A stretch of 8,631 nucleotides of DNA from an uncultured Selenomonadales bacterium (GTDB taxonomy: Bacteria; Bacillota_C; Negativicutes; Selenomonadales; Selenomonadaceae): assembly GCA_937916025.1 (NCBI GenBank), contig CALGGX010000141.1, forward strand, positions 1 through 8,631, read 5' to 3'. Positions 1-6,769 of the stretch are shown piece by piece (positions within the stretch are counted from its first letter, which is position 1; the number at the start of each line of letters is the position of its first letter). The position numbers and the translations under genes were made by a program. Below the pieces are notes generated by a model. It searched no databases. It had not been told where the DNA came from and was given only the letters and a program-made list of their open reading frames with translations.

Positions 1-2
1 TT

Positions 3-506
3 CGTTCAACTTATGAGCGCGGCGGACAAGATTTCACGATTGATGGAATAATTCGTCATGCTTCCGAACACAAGATCAGTGCTTACGAGCATAAAGGCTA
101 CGTCGCGCACATCAACTCGACGGCAGAATACTACAAGGCAAGCCGCGAAATGCTTAAACCCGAAGTCTGGGAAGAGATTTTCATGGGCAAAGAGCATCCG
201 ATCTTCACGAAAGTCAAAGACGAAGTGCCGGTTCAGTACAAGGCAACCGCAAACGTCAAAAATTCTCTCATTGCAAACGGTTGCATCATTCGCGGCACGG
301 TCGAGAACTCGATCATCTTCCGCGGCGTGAAAGTCGGCAAAGATGCCGTCGTCAAGGATTGCATTCTCATGCAGCGTTGCGATGTCGGTGACGGAGCTCG
401 CGTCGAGAACGTCATTGCGGATAAGAACGTCATCATCTCGAAGAACCGCTGGCTCAAAGGCGCGGAAGCATATCCGTTCATCGTCGGTAAAAACGTCCGC
501 ATCTGA
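3..506 (+). CDS. glgD: GlgD-type glucose-1-phosphate adenylyltransferase subunit, C-terminal part (5' end outside window)
   Basis: The frame is open from the window edge and ends at TGA 504-506, giving the last 167 residues of a protein whose family is usually about 370 residues. The stretch GYVAHINSTAEYYKA is characteristic of the nucleotidyltransferase/beta-helix junction in GlgC/GlgD proteins. It is followed by a left-handed beta-helix built of hexapeptide-like repeats (for example IIRGTV, IIFRGVKVGKDAVV, DVGDGARV). The ending, ILMQRCDVGDGARVENVIAD then a short tail finishing NVRI, fits GlgD better than GlgC. In Bacillota, GlgD is a paralogue that forms a heteromer with catalytic GlgC and modulates ADP-glucose synthesis, the first committed step of glycogen formation. 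Catalytic residues would lie in the missing N-terminal half, so GlgD versus GlgC rests on the C-terminal sequence and the operon context. The glgP start follows after a 121-base gap with a strong hairpin. Confidence 0.88.
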   Translation, partial: RSTYERGGQDFTIDGIIRHASEHKISAYEHKGYVAHINSTAEYYKASREMLKPEVWEEIFMGKEHPIFTKVKDEVPVQYKATANVKNSLIANGCIIRGTVENSIIFRGVKVGKDAVVKDCILMQRCDVGDGARVENVIADKNVIISKNRWLKGAEAYPFIVGKNVRI

Positions 507-561
507 TCGCCGATTGACAACAATCGACCTCGCCGCTTAATCATGAAACGGCGCATAAAAA

Positions 562-599
562 GTGCAGGCAGTCGGGGGTTCGCCTCCGACTGTCGGCAC
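562..599 (+). other. Long intercistronic RNA hairpin with UUCG loop between glgD and glgP
   Basis: Bases 569-578 pair with 583-592 (ten pairs, one G-U) around the tetraloop TTCG at 579-582. The stem continues outward through 567-568/593-594 (one G-U), an A-G mismatch (566/595), and four more pairs (562-565/596-599), for about 16 pairs in total. The bases after it (ACAGTAATATT) are not a T-tract, so it does not look like an intrinsic terminator on the + strand. It lies 28 bases upstream of the glgP start and just before its ribosome binding site. A role as an mRNA-stabilising or processing element that sets glgP level relative to glgD is inference. Confidence 0.7.
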
Positions 600-611
600 A
601 CAGTAATATTC

Positions 612-619
612 AAAAGGAG
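612..619 (+). promoter_or_regulatory. glgP ribosome binding site (decides the start codon)
   Basis: AAAAGGAG lies eight bases upstream of TTG 628. The in-frame GTG at 619 overlaps this motif and so cannot be served by it. This favours the TTG start. Confidence 0.8.
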
Positions 620-627
620 TGATTTGC

Positions 628-3093
628 TTGCCGGTACCAAAAGACAATAAAGCAATTCGCAGCAAAGAGTACGAAAAACTTAAAGAGAATCTGAAGGTCC
701 GTTTTATTAATTCTGCGCACATTATGTTCGGTCGTGATATCAACGAGTTGCCGATGAACGAGATCTATAAAACCGTAGCAGCCGTCGCGAAGCAGATTAT
801 CTCCGAAAACTGGATCAAAACCAACCGCACATATATGGAGCGTCAAGAGAAGCAGGTTTACTACTTCTCGATTGAATTCCTGATGGGGCGGTTGCTCAAA
901 TCCAACTTGATCAATCTCGGTATCGAAGAGGCGGTTTCGGAAGTGCTCGAGGATCTCGATCTGCATCTTTCGGACGCAATCGAAGAAGAACCCGACGCAG
1001 GACTCGGCAACGGCGGTCTCGGACGCCTCGCGGCATGCTTTATTGACTCGCTCGCCGCGCATCGTCTGCCCGGGCATGGTTGCAGTATTCGCTATCAGTA
1101 CGGACTTTTCGAGCAGAAATTGATCCAAGGACAACAGGTTGAAATTCCCGACAATTGGCTGAAAGACGGCTTTGCTTGGGAATATCGCAAACCGGATAAA
1201 GCAATCAATGTCAAATTCAACGGCAACGCTTACATGAAAGAACAGCCGGACGGCTCGCTGAAACTCGTCCATGAAGATGCGATGATCGTCATGGCGGTTC
1301 CGTACGATGTGCCGATTGTCGGCTATCACAACAAAACCGTCAATAATCTCCGACTCTGGAACGCTGAAGTCAACCGCGATTTTTCCGATTACGGAATGCT
1401 GACACAAGAACAAATGCGCGCGAAGAATGACTACCGTAACTTTGTCGAGAGCATTACGAATTATCTCTACCCCGACGACAGCAATTTCGACGGACGCCGC
1501 ATGCGTCTCATTCAAGAGTACTTCTTGGTCTCCGCCGGCACGCAAAGTATTGTTCGTCATTACAAGCGCACGGACATGAATTTGCATGATTTTGACAAGA
1601 AGGTTGCAATCCATATCAACGACACGCATCCCGCGCTTTGCGTCGCGGAGCTGATGCGTATTCTGATCGACGAAGAGGGCTTCGAGTGGAATGAAGCGTG
1701 GGCGATCACGAAAAATACGATTGCTTACACGAACCACACGATCCTGCCGGAAGCACTCGAACGCTGGCCGATTGACATGTTCAAAGCACTGTTGCCGCGC
1801 ATTTACATGATCATCGACGAGATCAATCGTCGGCATCTTGAAGACGTTCGCGCGCGTTATCCGCGCAATGAGGAGAAGGTGCACGAGCTTTCGATCATCG
1901 AGCACGGCGAAGTTCACATGGCTCGCCTCGCGATCGTCGGCTCGCACTCTGTCAACGGCGTTGCGAAAATTCATTCCGACATTCTCAAATCGACGACGCT
2001 TAAACCGTTCTATGAATATGCTCCGCGCATGTTTAACAACAAGACGAACGGCATCACGCATCGTCGTTGGTTGATGGGCGCAAATCCGGAGCTTGCGGAT
2101 CTGATTGACGCCGCAATCGGCAGTCGTCGTTGGCATCGTCATCCGGAACAGCTCGATCTGCTCAATGATTCCGTCGACGACAAGGCATTTTTGACCGAAC
2201 TCGGCAAAATCAAACATCTTCGCAAGGAAGGGCTCGCCGAATATATCAAAAAGCACACCGGAATTATTACCAATCCCGATACGATTTTCGACATTCAAGT
2301 CAAACGCATTCATTCTTACAAGCGGCAACTGATGAATATCATGCACGTGATGTACCAGTATAACAAGCTGAAAAACGATCCGAGTTACAAACCGCTTCCG
2401 ACAACTTACATTTTCGGCGGCAAGGCGGCTCCCGGCTACTTCATTGCAAAAGAAACGATTCGGCTGATCCTTGCCGTTGCAAACAAGATTAACAATGACA
2501 AATCGATCAATGATCTGCTGAAGGTGGTCTTCATCGAGAACTTCGGCGTGTCGATCGGCGAGATCGTTTATCCGGCGGCGGACGTCAGCGAGCAAATCTC
2601 GACTGCATCAAAAGAAGCCTCCGGCACCGGCAACATGAAATTCATGATGAACGGCGCGATCACGCTCGGAACTCTCGACGGAGCAAATGTCGAAATTCGC
2701 GACGCGGTCGGTGATGACAATATCATCATCTTCGGTCTGAAGGCGGGCGAAGTGCTTCGTTACTACGCGACGGGAACTTATTCCGCTTGGAACGAGTACA
2801 ATACCAACCACAACGTTCGCACGGTGATGAATAAGTTTACGGACGGCACTTTCGGCAATTTCCAATCGCTGTTTGATTACTTCCTGCAGGGCAATGATGA
2901 GTTTTTCATTCTGAAAGACTTCAATGCTTACATCGAGGCGCACGAGCGGATCAATACTCTGTATCAGGATAAACCGGCGTGGTTGCGAATGGCGGCAATG
3001 AACATTGCCAACTCCGGACGCTTCTCGTCCGACAGAACCATCGACGAATATGCCAGCGAGATTTGGCAGATCAAACCGGTCATGATTTCTTAA
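628..3093 (+). CDS. glgP: Glycogen/maltodextrin phosphorylase (GT35)
   Basis: It cleaves alpha-1,4 glucosyl ends of glycogen or maltodextrins with phosphate to give glucose 1-phosphate, using pyridoxal 5'-phosphate, in the cytoplasm. The 821-residue length matches bacterial family members (about 800-840). Landmarks in order: FSIEFLMGRLL near residue 85; EEEPDAGLGNGGLGRLA near 119-135; the YPDD loop near 285; HINDTHP at 329-335; TNHTILPEALERWP near 373; and the cofactor signature EASGTGNMK, whose Lys671 is the predicted pyridoxal phosphate Schiff-base lysine. I chose the rare start TTG at 628 because the ribosome binding site sits eight bases before it; the GTG at 619 would overlap that site. 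glgB follows after 33 bases, so the two are surely cotranscribed. The preference for glycogen over maltodextrin cannot be read from sequence. The glg context supports glgP rather than malP. Confidence 0.96.
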   Translation: MPVPKDNKAIRSKEYEKLKENLKVRFINSAHIMFGRDINELPMNEIYKTVAAVAKQIISENWIKTNRTYMERQEKQVYYFSIEFLMGRLLKSNLINLGIEEAVSEVLEDLDLHLSDAIEEEPDAGLGNGGLGRLAACFIDSLAAHRLPGHGCSIRYQYGLFEQKLIQGQQVEIPDNWLKDGFAWEYRKPDKAINVKFNGNAYMKEQPDGSLKLVHEDAMIVMAVPYDVPIVGYHNKTVNNLRLWNAEVNRDFSDYGMLTQEQMRAKNDYRNFVESITNYLYPDDSNFDGRRMRLIQEYFLVSAGTQSIVRHYKRTDMNLHDFDKKVAIHINDTHPALCVAELMRILIDEEGFEWNEAWAITKNTIAYTNHTILPEALERWPIDMFKALLPRIYMIIDEINRRHLEDVRARYPRNEEKVHELSIIEHGEVHMARLAIVGSHSVNGVAKIHSDILKSTTLKPFYEYAPRMFNNKTNGITHRRWLMGANPELADLIDAAIGSRRWHRHPEQLDLLNDSVDDKAFLTELGKIKHLRKEGLAEYIKKHTGIITNPDTIFDIQVKRIHSYKRQLMNIMHVMYQYNKLKNDPSYKPLPTTYIFGGKAAPGYFIAKETIRLILAVANKINNDKSINDLLKVVFIENFGVSIGEIVYPAADVSEQISTASKEASGTGNMKFMMNGAITLGTLDGANVEIRDAVGDDNIIIFGLKAGEVLRYYATGTYSAWNEYNTNHNVRTVMNKFTDGTFGNFQSLFDYFLQGNDEFFILKDFNAYIEAHERINTLYQDKPAWLRMAAMNIANSGRFSSDRTIDEYASEIWQIKPVMIS

Positions 3094-3111
3094 TTCCTTT
3101 TGATCGATCTG

Positions 3112-3118
3112 AAGGGAG
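3112..3118 (+). promoter_or_regulatory. glgB ribosome binding site (decides the start codon)
   Basis: AAGGGAG lies eight bases before ATG 3127. An in-frame TTG at 3100 would add nine residues but lacks a spaced purine-rich site and lies only seven bases after the glgP stop. The ATG is preferred. Confidence 0.8.
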
Positions 3119-3126
3119 ATGATTCA

Positions 3127-5058
3127 ATGAAAACATCCAATCTCAGTGAATTCGATTTCCATCTGTTTCATCAAGGCACGAACTATCGCGCTTACGAAAT
3201 GCTCGGTGCACACTTCGTCGAGCAGGACGGCAAAGAGGGCGTTCGTTTTGCAGTCTGGGCGAAAAATGCAAAATCAGTCAGCGTCGTCGGCGATTTCAAT
3301 CAGTGGGATACGCGTCGGCACAAGATGATCCGCTGTCAGGACGGCGAGACTTGGGAGATCTTTATTGAAGGGCTCAAAGTCGGCGACGTCTACAAATACG
3401 CGATCGAGCCGCAATGGGGCGGACCGCACATTCTCAAAGCCGATCCGTACGGTTTCTACGCGGAGCGCAAACCGCTCACCGCTTCCCGCCTTTACAAACT
3501 CGAGGGCTACGAGTGGAAAGACGGCGCGTATATGGAAGAGAAGAAGCGGAAGGCATCTTACGAGAAGCCGATGCTCATTTACGAAGTGCATGCCGGTTCG
3601 TGGCGTCGCAATCCCGAGACGAAGGATTATCTCTCTTACCGGGATCTCGCCGATCAGTTGATCAAATACGTCAAAGACATGAATTATACGCATATCGAGT
3701 TCATGCCCTTGACGGAGCATCCGTTTGACGGTTCTTGGGGGTATCAGACGACGGGCTATTACGCGGTGACGAGCCGTTACGGCGAGCCGAATGACTTCCG
3801 TTATTTCGTCGAGAAGGCGCATGAAAACGGCATCGGCATCATCATGGACTGGGTTCCCGGGCATTTCTGCAAAAACGACGAAGGACTCCGAATGTTTGAC
3901 GGCACCAACCTTTACGAGTCCGACAATCCGCAACTCTATGACAACAAAGGCTGGGGCACGATCAATTTCGATTACGGGCGCACGGAAGTTTTGAGCTTTT
4001 TGATCTCGAACGCGCTGTTCTGGTTTGAAGAGTACCATATCGACGGACTTCGCATCGACGGCGTTGCAAACATGTTGTATCTGAGTTTCGGACGCGAGGA
4101 AGGCGAATGGACTCCGAATAAATTCGGCGGCGACGGCAATCTCGAGGCGATCGAGTTCATCAAACGGCTGAACATGGCGGTGTTTGAGAATTATCCGCAG
4201 GCATTGATGATGGCTGAAGAGTCTTCGGCATGGCCGATGATCACCAAGCCGGTGTATATGGGCGGGCTCGGTTTCAATTACAAATGGAACATGGGCTGGA
4301 TGAACGACATGCTCAAATACACGAGCCTCGATCCGATCTATCGCAAATGGAACCATGACAAGGTCACGTTCTCGTTCATGTATGCGTTCAGCGAGAATTT
4401 CGTCTTGCCGCTCTCGCATGACGAAGTCGTTCACGGCAAATGCTCGCTGATTGAGAAACAACCGGGCGATTACTGGCAGAAATTCGCGGGCTTGCGGAAC
4501 TTCTTCGGATATTGGATCGCACACCCGGGCAAAAAACTGCTCTTTATGGGCGGCGAATACGGTCAATTCATCGAATGGAACGAAAACGACAGTCTCGATT
4601 GGCATCTCGTCGAGCAGTATGACATGCATACGAAGATGTCGCGTTACTCGGCGGCGTTGAACAAGTTCTATTGCGATAACAAAGCACTCTGGGAGATTGA
4701 CTTCGATTGGAACGGCTTCCAATGGATCGATCCGAACGACAACGAGAACAGCGTCGTGGCATTCATTCGTCGGGCGAAAGACTCGAGCGATTATCTGATC
4801 GCCGTGTGCAACTTTACGCCGGAAGTTCGCATCGATTATCGGATCGGCGTGCCGCAAAAAGGCAAGTACGTCGAAGTATTCAACTCCGATCTGGAAGAAT
4901 TCGGCGGCAGCAACGTCCGCAATGAAGGCGATTTGTTGACGCAGGATTACGGCTGGCATGGTCAAGAGCAATCTTTGCAATTGAGACTCCCGCCGCTCGG
5001 AACGATCTATCTCCGTTACAAACCCGAACCGAAAGCTGATGACAAAGCAGACGAATAA
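3127..5058 (+). CDS. glgB: 1,4-alpha-glucan branching enzyme (GH13)
   Basis: It cuts an alpha-1,4 chain and transfers the piece to an alpha-1,6 position, making glycogen branches in the cytoplasm. The 643-residue protein begins with a CBM48-type beta-sandwich (about 18-110, with GDFNQWD at 55-61), then the catalytic barrel and an all-beta C-terminal domain. It lacks the extra N-terminal domain that makes enteric GlgB about 728 residues, as is common in Bacillota. The four GH13 regions are present: DWVPGHF starting at Asp241; DGLRIDGV with predicted nucleophile Asp311; MMAEESSAW with predicted acid/base Glu364; LPLSHDEVVHG with transition-state stabiliser Asp432. The spacings (53 and 121 residues from the nucleophile) equal those recalled for E. 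coli GlgB (405, 458, 526). Gly replaces the more usual Ala in region I (DWVPAHF) and region II (DAVASMLY becomes DGVANMLY). The acidic, lysine-rich tail (PEPKADDKADE) overlaps a possible small ORF by 20 bases. Confidence 0.97.
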   Translation: MKTSNLSEFDFHLFHQGTNYRAYEMLGAHFVEQDGKEGVRFAVWAKNAKSVSVVGDFNQWDTRRHKMIRCQDGETWEIFIEGLKVGDVYKYAIEPQWGGPHILKADPYGFYAERKPLTASRLYKLEGYEWKDGAYMEEKKRKASYEKPMLIYEVHAGSWRRNPETKDYLSYRDLADQLIKYVKDMNYTHIEFMPLTEHPFDGSWGYQTTGYYAVTSRYGEPNDFRYFVEKAHENGIGIIMDWVPGHFCKNDEGLRMFDGTNLYESDNPQLYDNKGWGTINFDYGRTEVLSFLISNALFWFEEYHIDGLRIDGVANMLYLSFGREEGEWTPNKFGGDGNLEAIEFIKRLNMAVFENYPQALMMAEESSAWPMITKPVYMGGLGFNYKWNMGWMNDMLKYTSLDPIYRKWNHDKVTFSFMYAFSENFVLPLSHDEVVHGKCSLIEKQPGDYWQKFAGLRNFFGYWIAHPGKKLLFMGGEYGQFIEWNENDSLDWHLVEQYDMHTKMSRYSAALNKFYCDNKALWEIDFDWNGFQWIDPNDNENSVVAFIRRAKDSSDYLIAVCNFTPEVRIDYRIGVPQKGKYVEVFNSDLEEFGGSNVRNEGDLLTQDYGWHGQEQSLQLRLPPLGTIYLRYKPEPKADDKADE

Positions 5059-5203
5059 TATTGCAATCAACCGTACAAAACGGCGCGGCAGACCTCCGCG
5101 TTCGGAAGCGCAGAAGGCGGAGGCTCGCGCCCGCCGCGAGTCGATCAAACCAACCAAATTTTCCGTCGGCGAGGAACCCAACCGGCGAAAAGCAGTTTAC
5201 TAA
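5039..5203 (+). CDS. Putative 54-residue basic protein with AT-hook-like core, between glgB and glgA
   Basis: An ATG at 5039, inside the last codons of glgB, opens a frame that ends at TAA 5201-5203, just before the glgA ribosome binding site. The product is strongly basic. It has a TKRRGRPPRSE core at about residues 13-23 (the RGRP tripeptide-plus-proline pattern of AT-hooks, which bind the minor groove of AT-rich DNA), then a likely short helix rich in Ala, Glu and Arg (QKAEARARRE), then a polar tail. Codon choice (TCG, ATC, GTC, GGC, GAA) resembles that of the neighbours. The frame fills almost the whole 169-base gap, and the 20-base overlap suggests translational coupling to glgB. Against it: no convincing ribosome binding site precedes the ATG, and the same DNA can fold into several stem-loops. 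I do not recognise a named family. DNA binding is only suggested by the motif, and it could instead be a chance frame in a structured leader. Confidence 0.5.
   Translation: MTKQTNNIAINRTKRRGRPPRSEAQKAEARARRESIKPTKFSVGEEPNRRKAVY
5093..5191 (+). other. Three consecutive potential RNA stem-loops upstream of glgA
   Basis: Stem A: 5093-5099 pairs with 5117-5123 (seven pairs, 17-base loop). Stem B: 5124-5129 pairs with 5135-5140 (six GC-rich pairs, five-base loop). Stem C: 5159-5163 plus 5165-5169 pair with 5182-5186 plus 5187-5191 (ten pairs including one G-U, a single bulged C at 5164). None is followed by a T-tract, so none is a clear terminator. The left arm of stem A contains CCTCC, which could alternatively pair with GGAGG of the glgA ribosome binding site at 5213-5217, though only over five bases. 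Any regulatory role is inference, and the arms also lie inside the possible small ORF. Confidence 0.4.
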
Positions 5204-5210
5204 ATTTATC

Positions 5211-5217
5211 GAGGAGG
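5211..5217 (+). promoter_or_regulatory. glgA ribosome binding site
   Basis: GAGGAGG, a near-perfect match to the 16S rRNA tail, lies ten bases before ATG 5228. It is the strongest ribosome binding site in the window, which suggests efficient independent initiation of glgA. Confidence 0.85.
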
Positions 5218-5227
5218 ATATTGTCTG

Positions 5228-6676
5228 ATGAAAGTTCTCTATGTAGCGTCAGAGGCAGTGCCGTTTTGCAAGACCGGCGGCTTGGCGGACGTTGCCGGTT
5301 CGCTTCCGAAGGCATTGAAAGCCCAAGGCGTTGACGTTCGCGTCGTCATTCCGAAATTCAGCGCGATCAAAGAAGATATTCGCAATCAAATGGAGCACGT
5401 CTATTCCGGTTCGGTGCCGGTTTCATGGCGGACGAAATTTGTCGGTATCGACAAGTACGAGCACGAGGGCGTGACTTACTACTTCGTCGACAATGAGGAA
5501 TATTTCTACCGCGATGGTTTCTACGGCTATGATGACGACGCCGAAAGATTTTCGTTCTTCTGCCGCGCGATCCTCAATTGCCTCGAAGCAATCGATTTTT
5601 GGCCCGATGTCATTAACGCAAACGATTGGCATGCGGCATTAATCCCCGTTCTTCTTAAACTTGAGCATCAAGGCGACTCGCGCTATGAAAACATCAAAAC
5701 GATCTTCACGATCCACAATCTGAAATATCAGGGCGTGTTCTCGAAGACGGTCATGGGCGATGTACTTGGTCTCGATTGGCAGTATTTCAACAACGGCGAT
5801 CTCGAGTTCTACGATGCGGTCAACTTCATGAAGGGCGGCATCATTTACGCCGATTTCGTTTCGACCGTCAGCAAGACTTATGCACAGGAAATTCAATACG
5901 AGTATTTCGGCGAGCATCTTGACGGACTGCTTCGCAAACGCCGCGATGATCTTTACGGCATCGTCAACGGCATCGATTATGACAAAGTCAATCCGGCTAC
6001 GGATAAATATCTCTTTGTCAACTACGACAACAGCGATAAGTTCAACAGCTTCGAGCGTAAGTGCGACAACAAAGAGAAATTGCAGGAAATCCTCGGACTT
6101 CCGCGCGGACGCAAGATTCCGATGGTGTCGATGGTCACCCGCCTCGTGGCGGCAAAAGGACTCGACCTCGTCGTCCGTATCATGGACGAGCTCCTGCAGC
6201 ATGAAAATCTGCAATTCGTATTGCTCGGCACCGGCGATAAAGTCTACGAAGATTGGTTCAAGGGCTTGGCGTGGAGATTCCCCAACAAAGTTTCGGCGAA
6301 CATCACGTTCTCGAACGAGCTCGCGCAACGGATTTACGCATCGTCCGACATTTTCCTCATGCCGTCGAATTACGAGCCGTGCGGCATCGGACAATTGATC
6401 GCAATGCGTTACGGTGCGGTTCCGCTCGTTCGCGAGACCGGCGGCTTGAAAGACACCGTTCAGCAATACGACAAATATGCGAAGACGGGCAACGGCTTTG
6501 TGTTCTCGAACTTCAATGCGCATGAAATGTTGTACGCGCTCAAGCGTGCATTGAGCATTTACGGCAGTTTCGAGACGTGGATGCAGATCGAGTCGAATGC
6601 GATGAATTCGGATTTCTCGTGGACGGAGTCGGCACGCGAGTACAAAGAACTCTACGAAAAAGTCATGCAGAAATAA
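5228..6676 (+). CDS. glgA: Glycogen synthase, ADP-glucose dependent (GT5)
   Basis: It transfers glucose from ADP-glucose to the non-reducing end of an alpha-1,4-glucan, the chain-elongation step of bacterial glycogen synthesis, in the cytoplasm. The 482-residue length is typical for the family (about 477 in E. coli). The N-terminal Rossmann domain starts at residue 2 and carries the ADP-glucose motif KTGGLADVAGSLP, with Lys15 at the same position as in E. coli. NDWHAALIP follows near residue 133, and FTIHNLKYQG contains His163. The C-terminal Rossmann domain contains MVTRLVAAKG with Arg305 and Lys310, the five-residue spacing of the E. coli catalytic Arg/Lys pair. NYEPCGIGQL follows with catalytic-type Glu383, then RETGGLKDTV. 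The start ATG is fixed by a strong ribosome binding site. The gene sits between the branching enzyme and the GH13 enzyme, and its stop is followed at once by a palindrome and a terminator-like hairpin. Confidence 0.97.
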   Translation: MKVLYVASEAVPFCKTGGLADVAGSLPKALKAQGVDVRVVIPKFSAIKEDIRNQMEHVYSGSVPVSWRTKFVGIDKYEHEGVTYYFVDNEEYFYRDGFYGYDDDAERFSFFCRAILNCLEAIDFWPDVINANDWHAALIPVLLKLEHQGDSRYENIKTIFTIHNLKYQGVFSKTVMGDVLGLDWQYFNNGDLEFYDAVNFMKGGIIYADFVSTVSKTYAQEIQYEYFGEHLDGLLRKRRDDLYGIVNGIDYDKVNPATDKYLFVNYDNSDKFNSFERKCDNKEKLQEILGLPRGRKIPMVSMVTRLVAAKGLDLVVRIMDELLQHENLQFVLLGTGDKVYEDWFKGLAWRFPNKVSANITFSNELAQRIYASSDIFLMPSNYEPCGIGQLIAMRYGAVPLVRETGGLKDTVQQYDKYAKTGNGFVFSNFNAHEMLYALKRALSIYGSFETWMQIESNAMNSDFSWTESAREYKELYEKVMQK

Positions 6677-6690
6677 TTTTCGATCGAAAA
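6677..6690 (+). repeat. Perfect 14-bp palindrome directly after glgA stop
   Basis: TTTTCGATCGAAAA equals its own reverse complement and begins on the base after the glgA TAA. It could be a symmetric protein-binding site, but as an RNA hairpin it has almost no loop room. Its centre is GATC rather than CG, so it does not resemble a LacI-family or CcpA operator. No function is assigned. Confidence 0.45.
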
Positions 6691-6701
6691 AATATTTCAG
6701 G

Positions 6702-6744
6702 AGGGCGACGCTGCCCGCAAGTCGCGGCGTCGTCCTTAATTTTT
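6702..6744 (+). terminator. Terminator-like hairpin with interrupted T-tract after glgA
   Basis: Bases 6702-6714 pair with 6724-6736 (thirteen pairs, two of them G-U) around a nine-base loop at 6715-6723. The stem is followed by T, AA and a run of five T at 6740-6744. This is a plausible intrinsic terminator at the end of glgA, weakened by the AA interruption. It ends only 25 bases before the next start codon, leaving no visible space for a new promoter, so partial read-through into the GH13 gene (an attenuator of distal expression) is the simplest reading. Confidence 0.6.
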
Positions 6745-6757
6745 ATCATAAAGCGAT

Positions 6758-6762
6758 GGGAG
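6758..6762 (+). promoter_or_regulatory. Ribosome binding site of the GH13 gene
   Basis: GGGAG lies seven bases before ATG 6770. The ATG at 6756 is in another frame. No other in-frame start lies between the terminator-like hairpin and 6770. Confidence 0.75.
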
Positions 6763-6769
6763 TGATCGT

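Noticed and set aside
562..599. Hairpin considered as an intrinsic terminator of glgD
   Set aside because: No T-run follows it on the + strand. On the minus strand only four T would follow, and there is no minus-strand gene to terminate.
543..650. 35-codon + strand frame (ATG 543 to TAA 650) in the glgD-glgP gap
   Set aside because: It has no ribosome binding site, runs through the long hairpin and into the glgP coding region, and shows no recognisable motif. Unlike the 5039-5203 frame, it does not stop before the next ribosome binding site.
610..2595. 661-codon open frame on the minus strand, antisense to glgP
   Set aside because: It mirrors glgP exactly in register with its codon bias (few TTA, CTA or TCA codons in the sense frame). 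The product has low-complexity, family-unlike sequence, and glgP on the other strand is certain.
3274..5181. 635-codon open frame on the minus strand, antisense to glgB
   Set aside because: It is the same codon-bias shadow effect. No recognisable motif appears in the product, while glgB carries all GH13 catalytic regions.
5639..6523. 294-codon minus-strand frame across glgA
   Set aside because: It is a shadow of glgA, with no family resemblance and no independent start signals.
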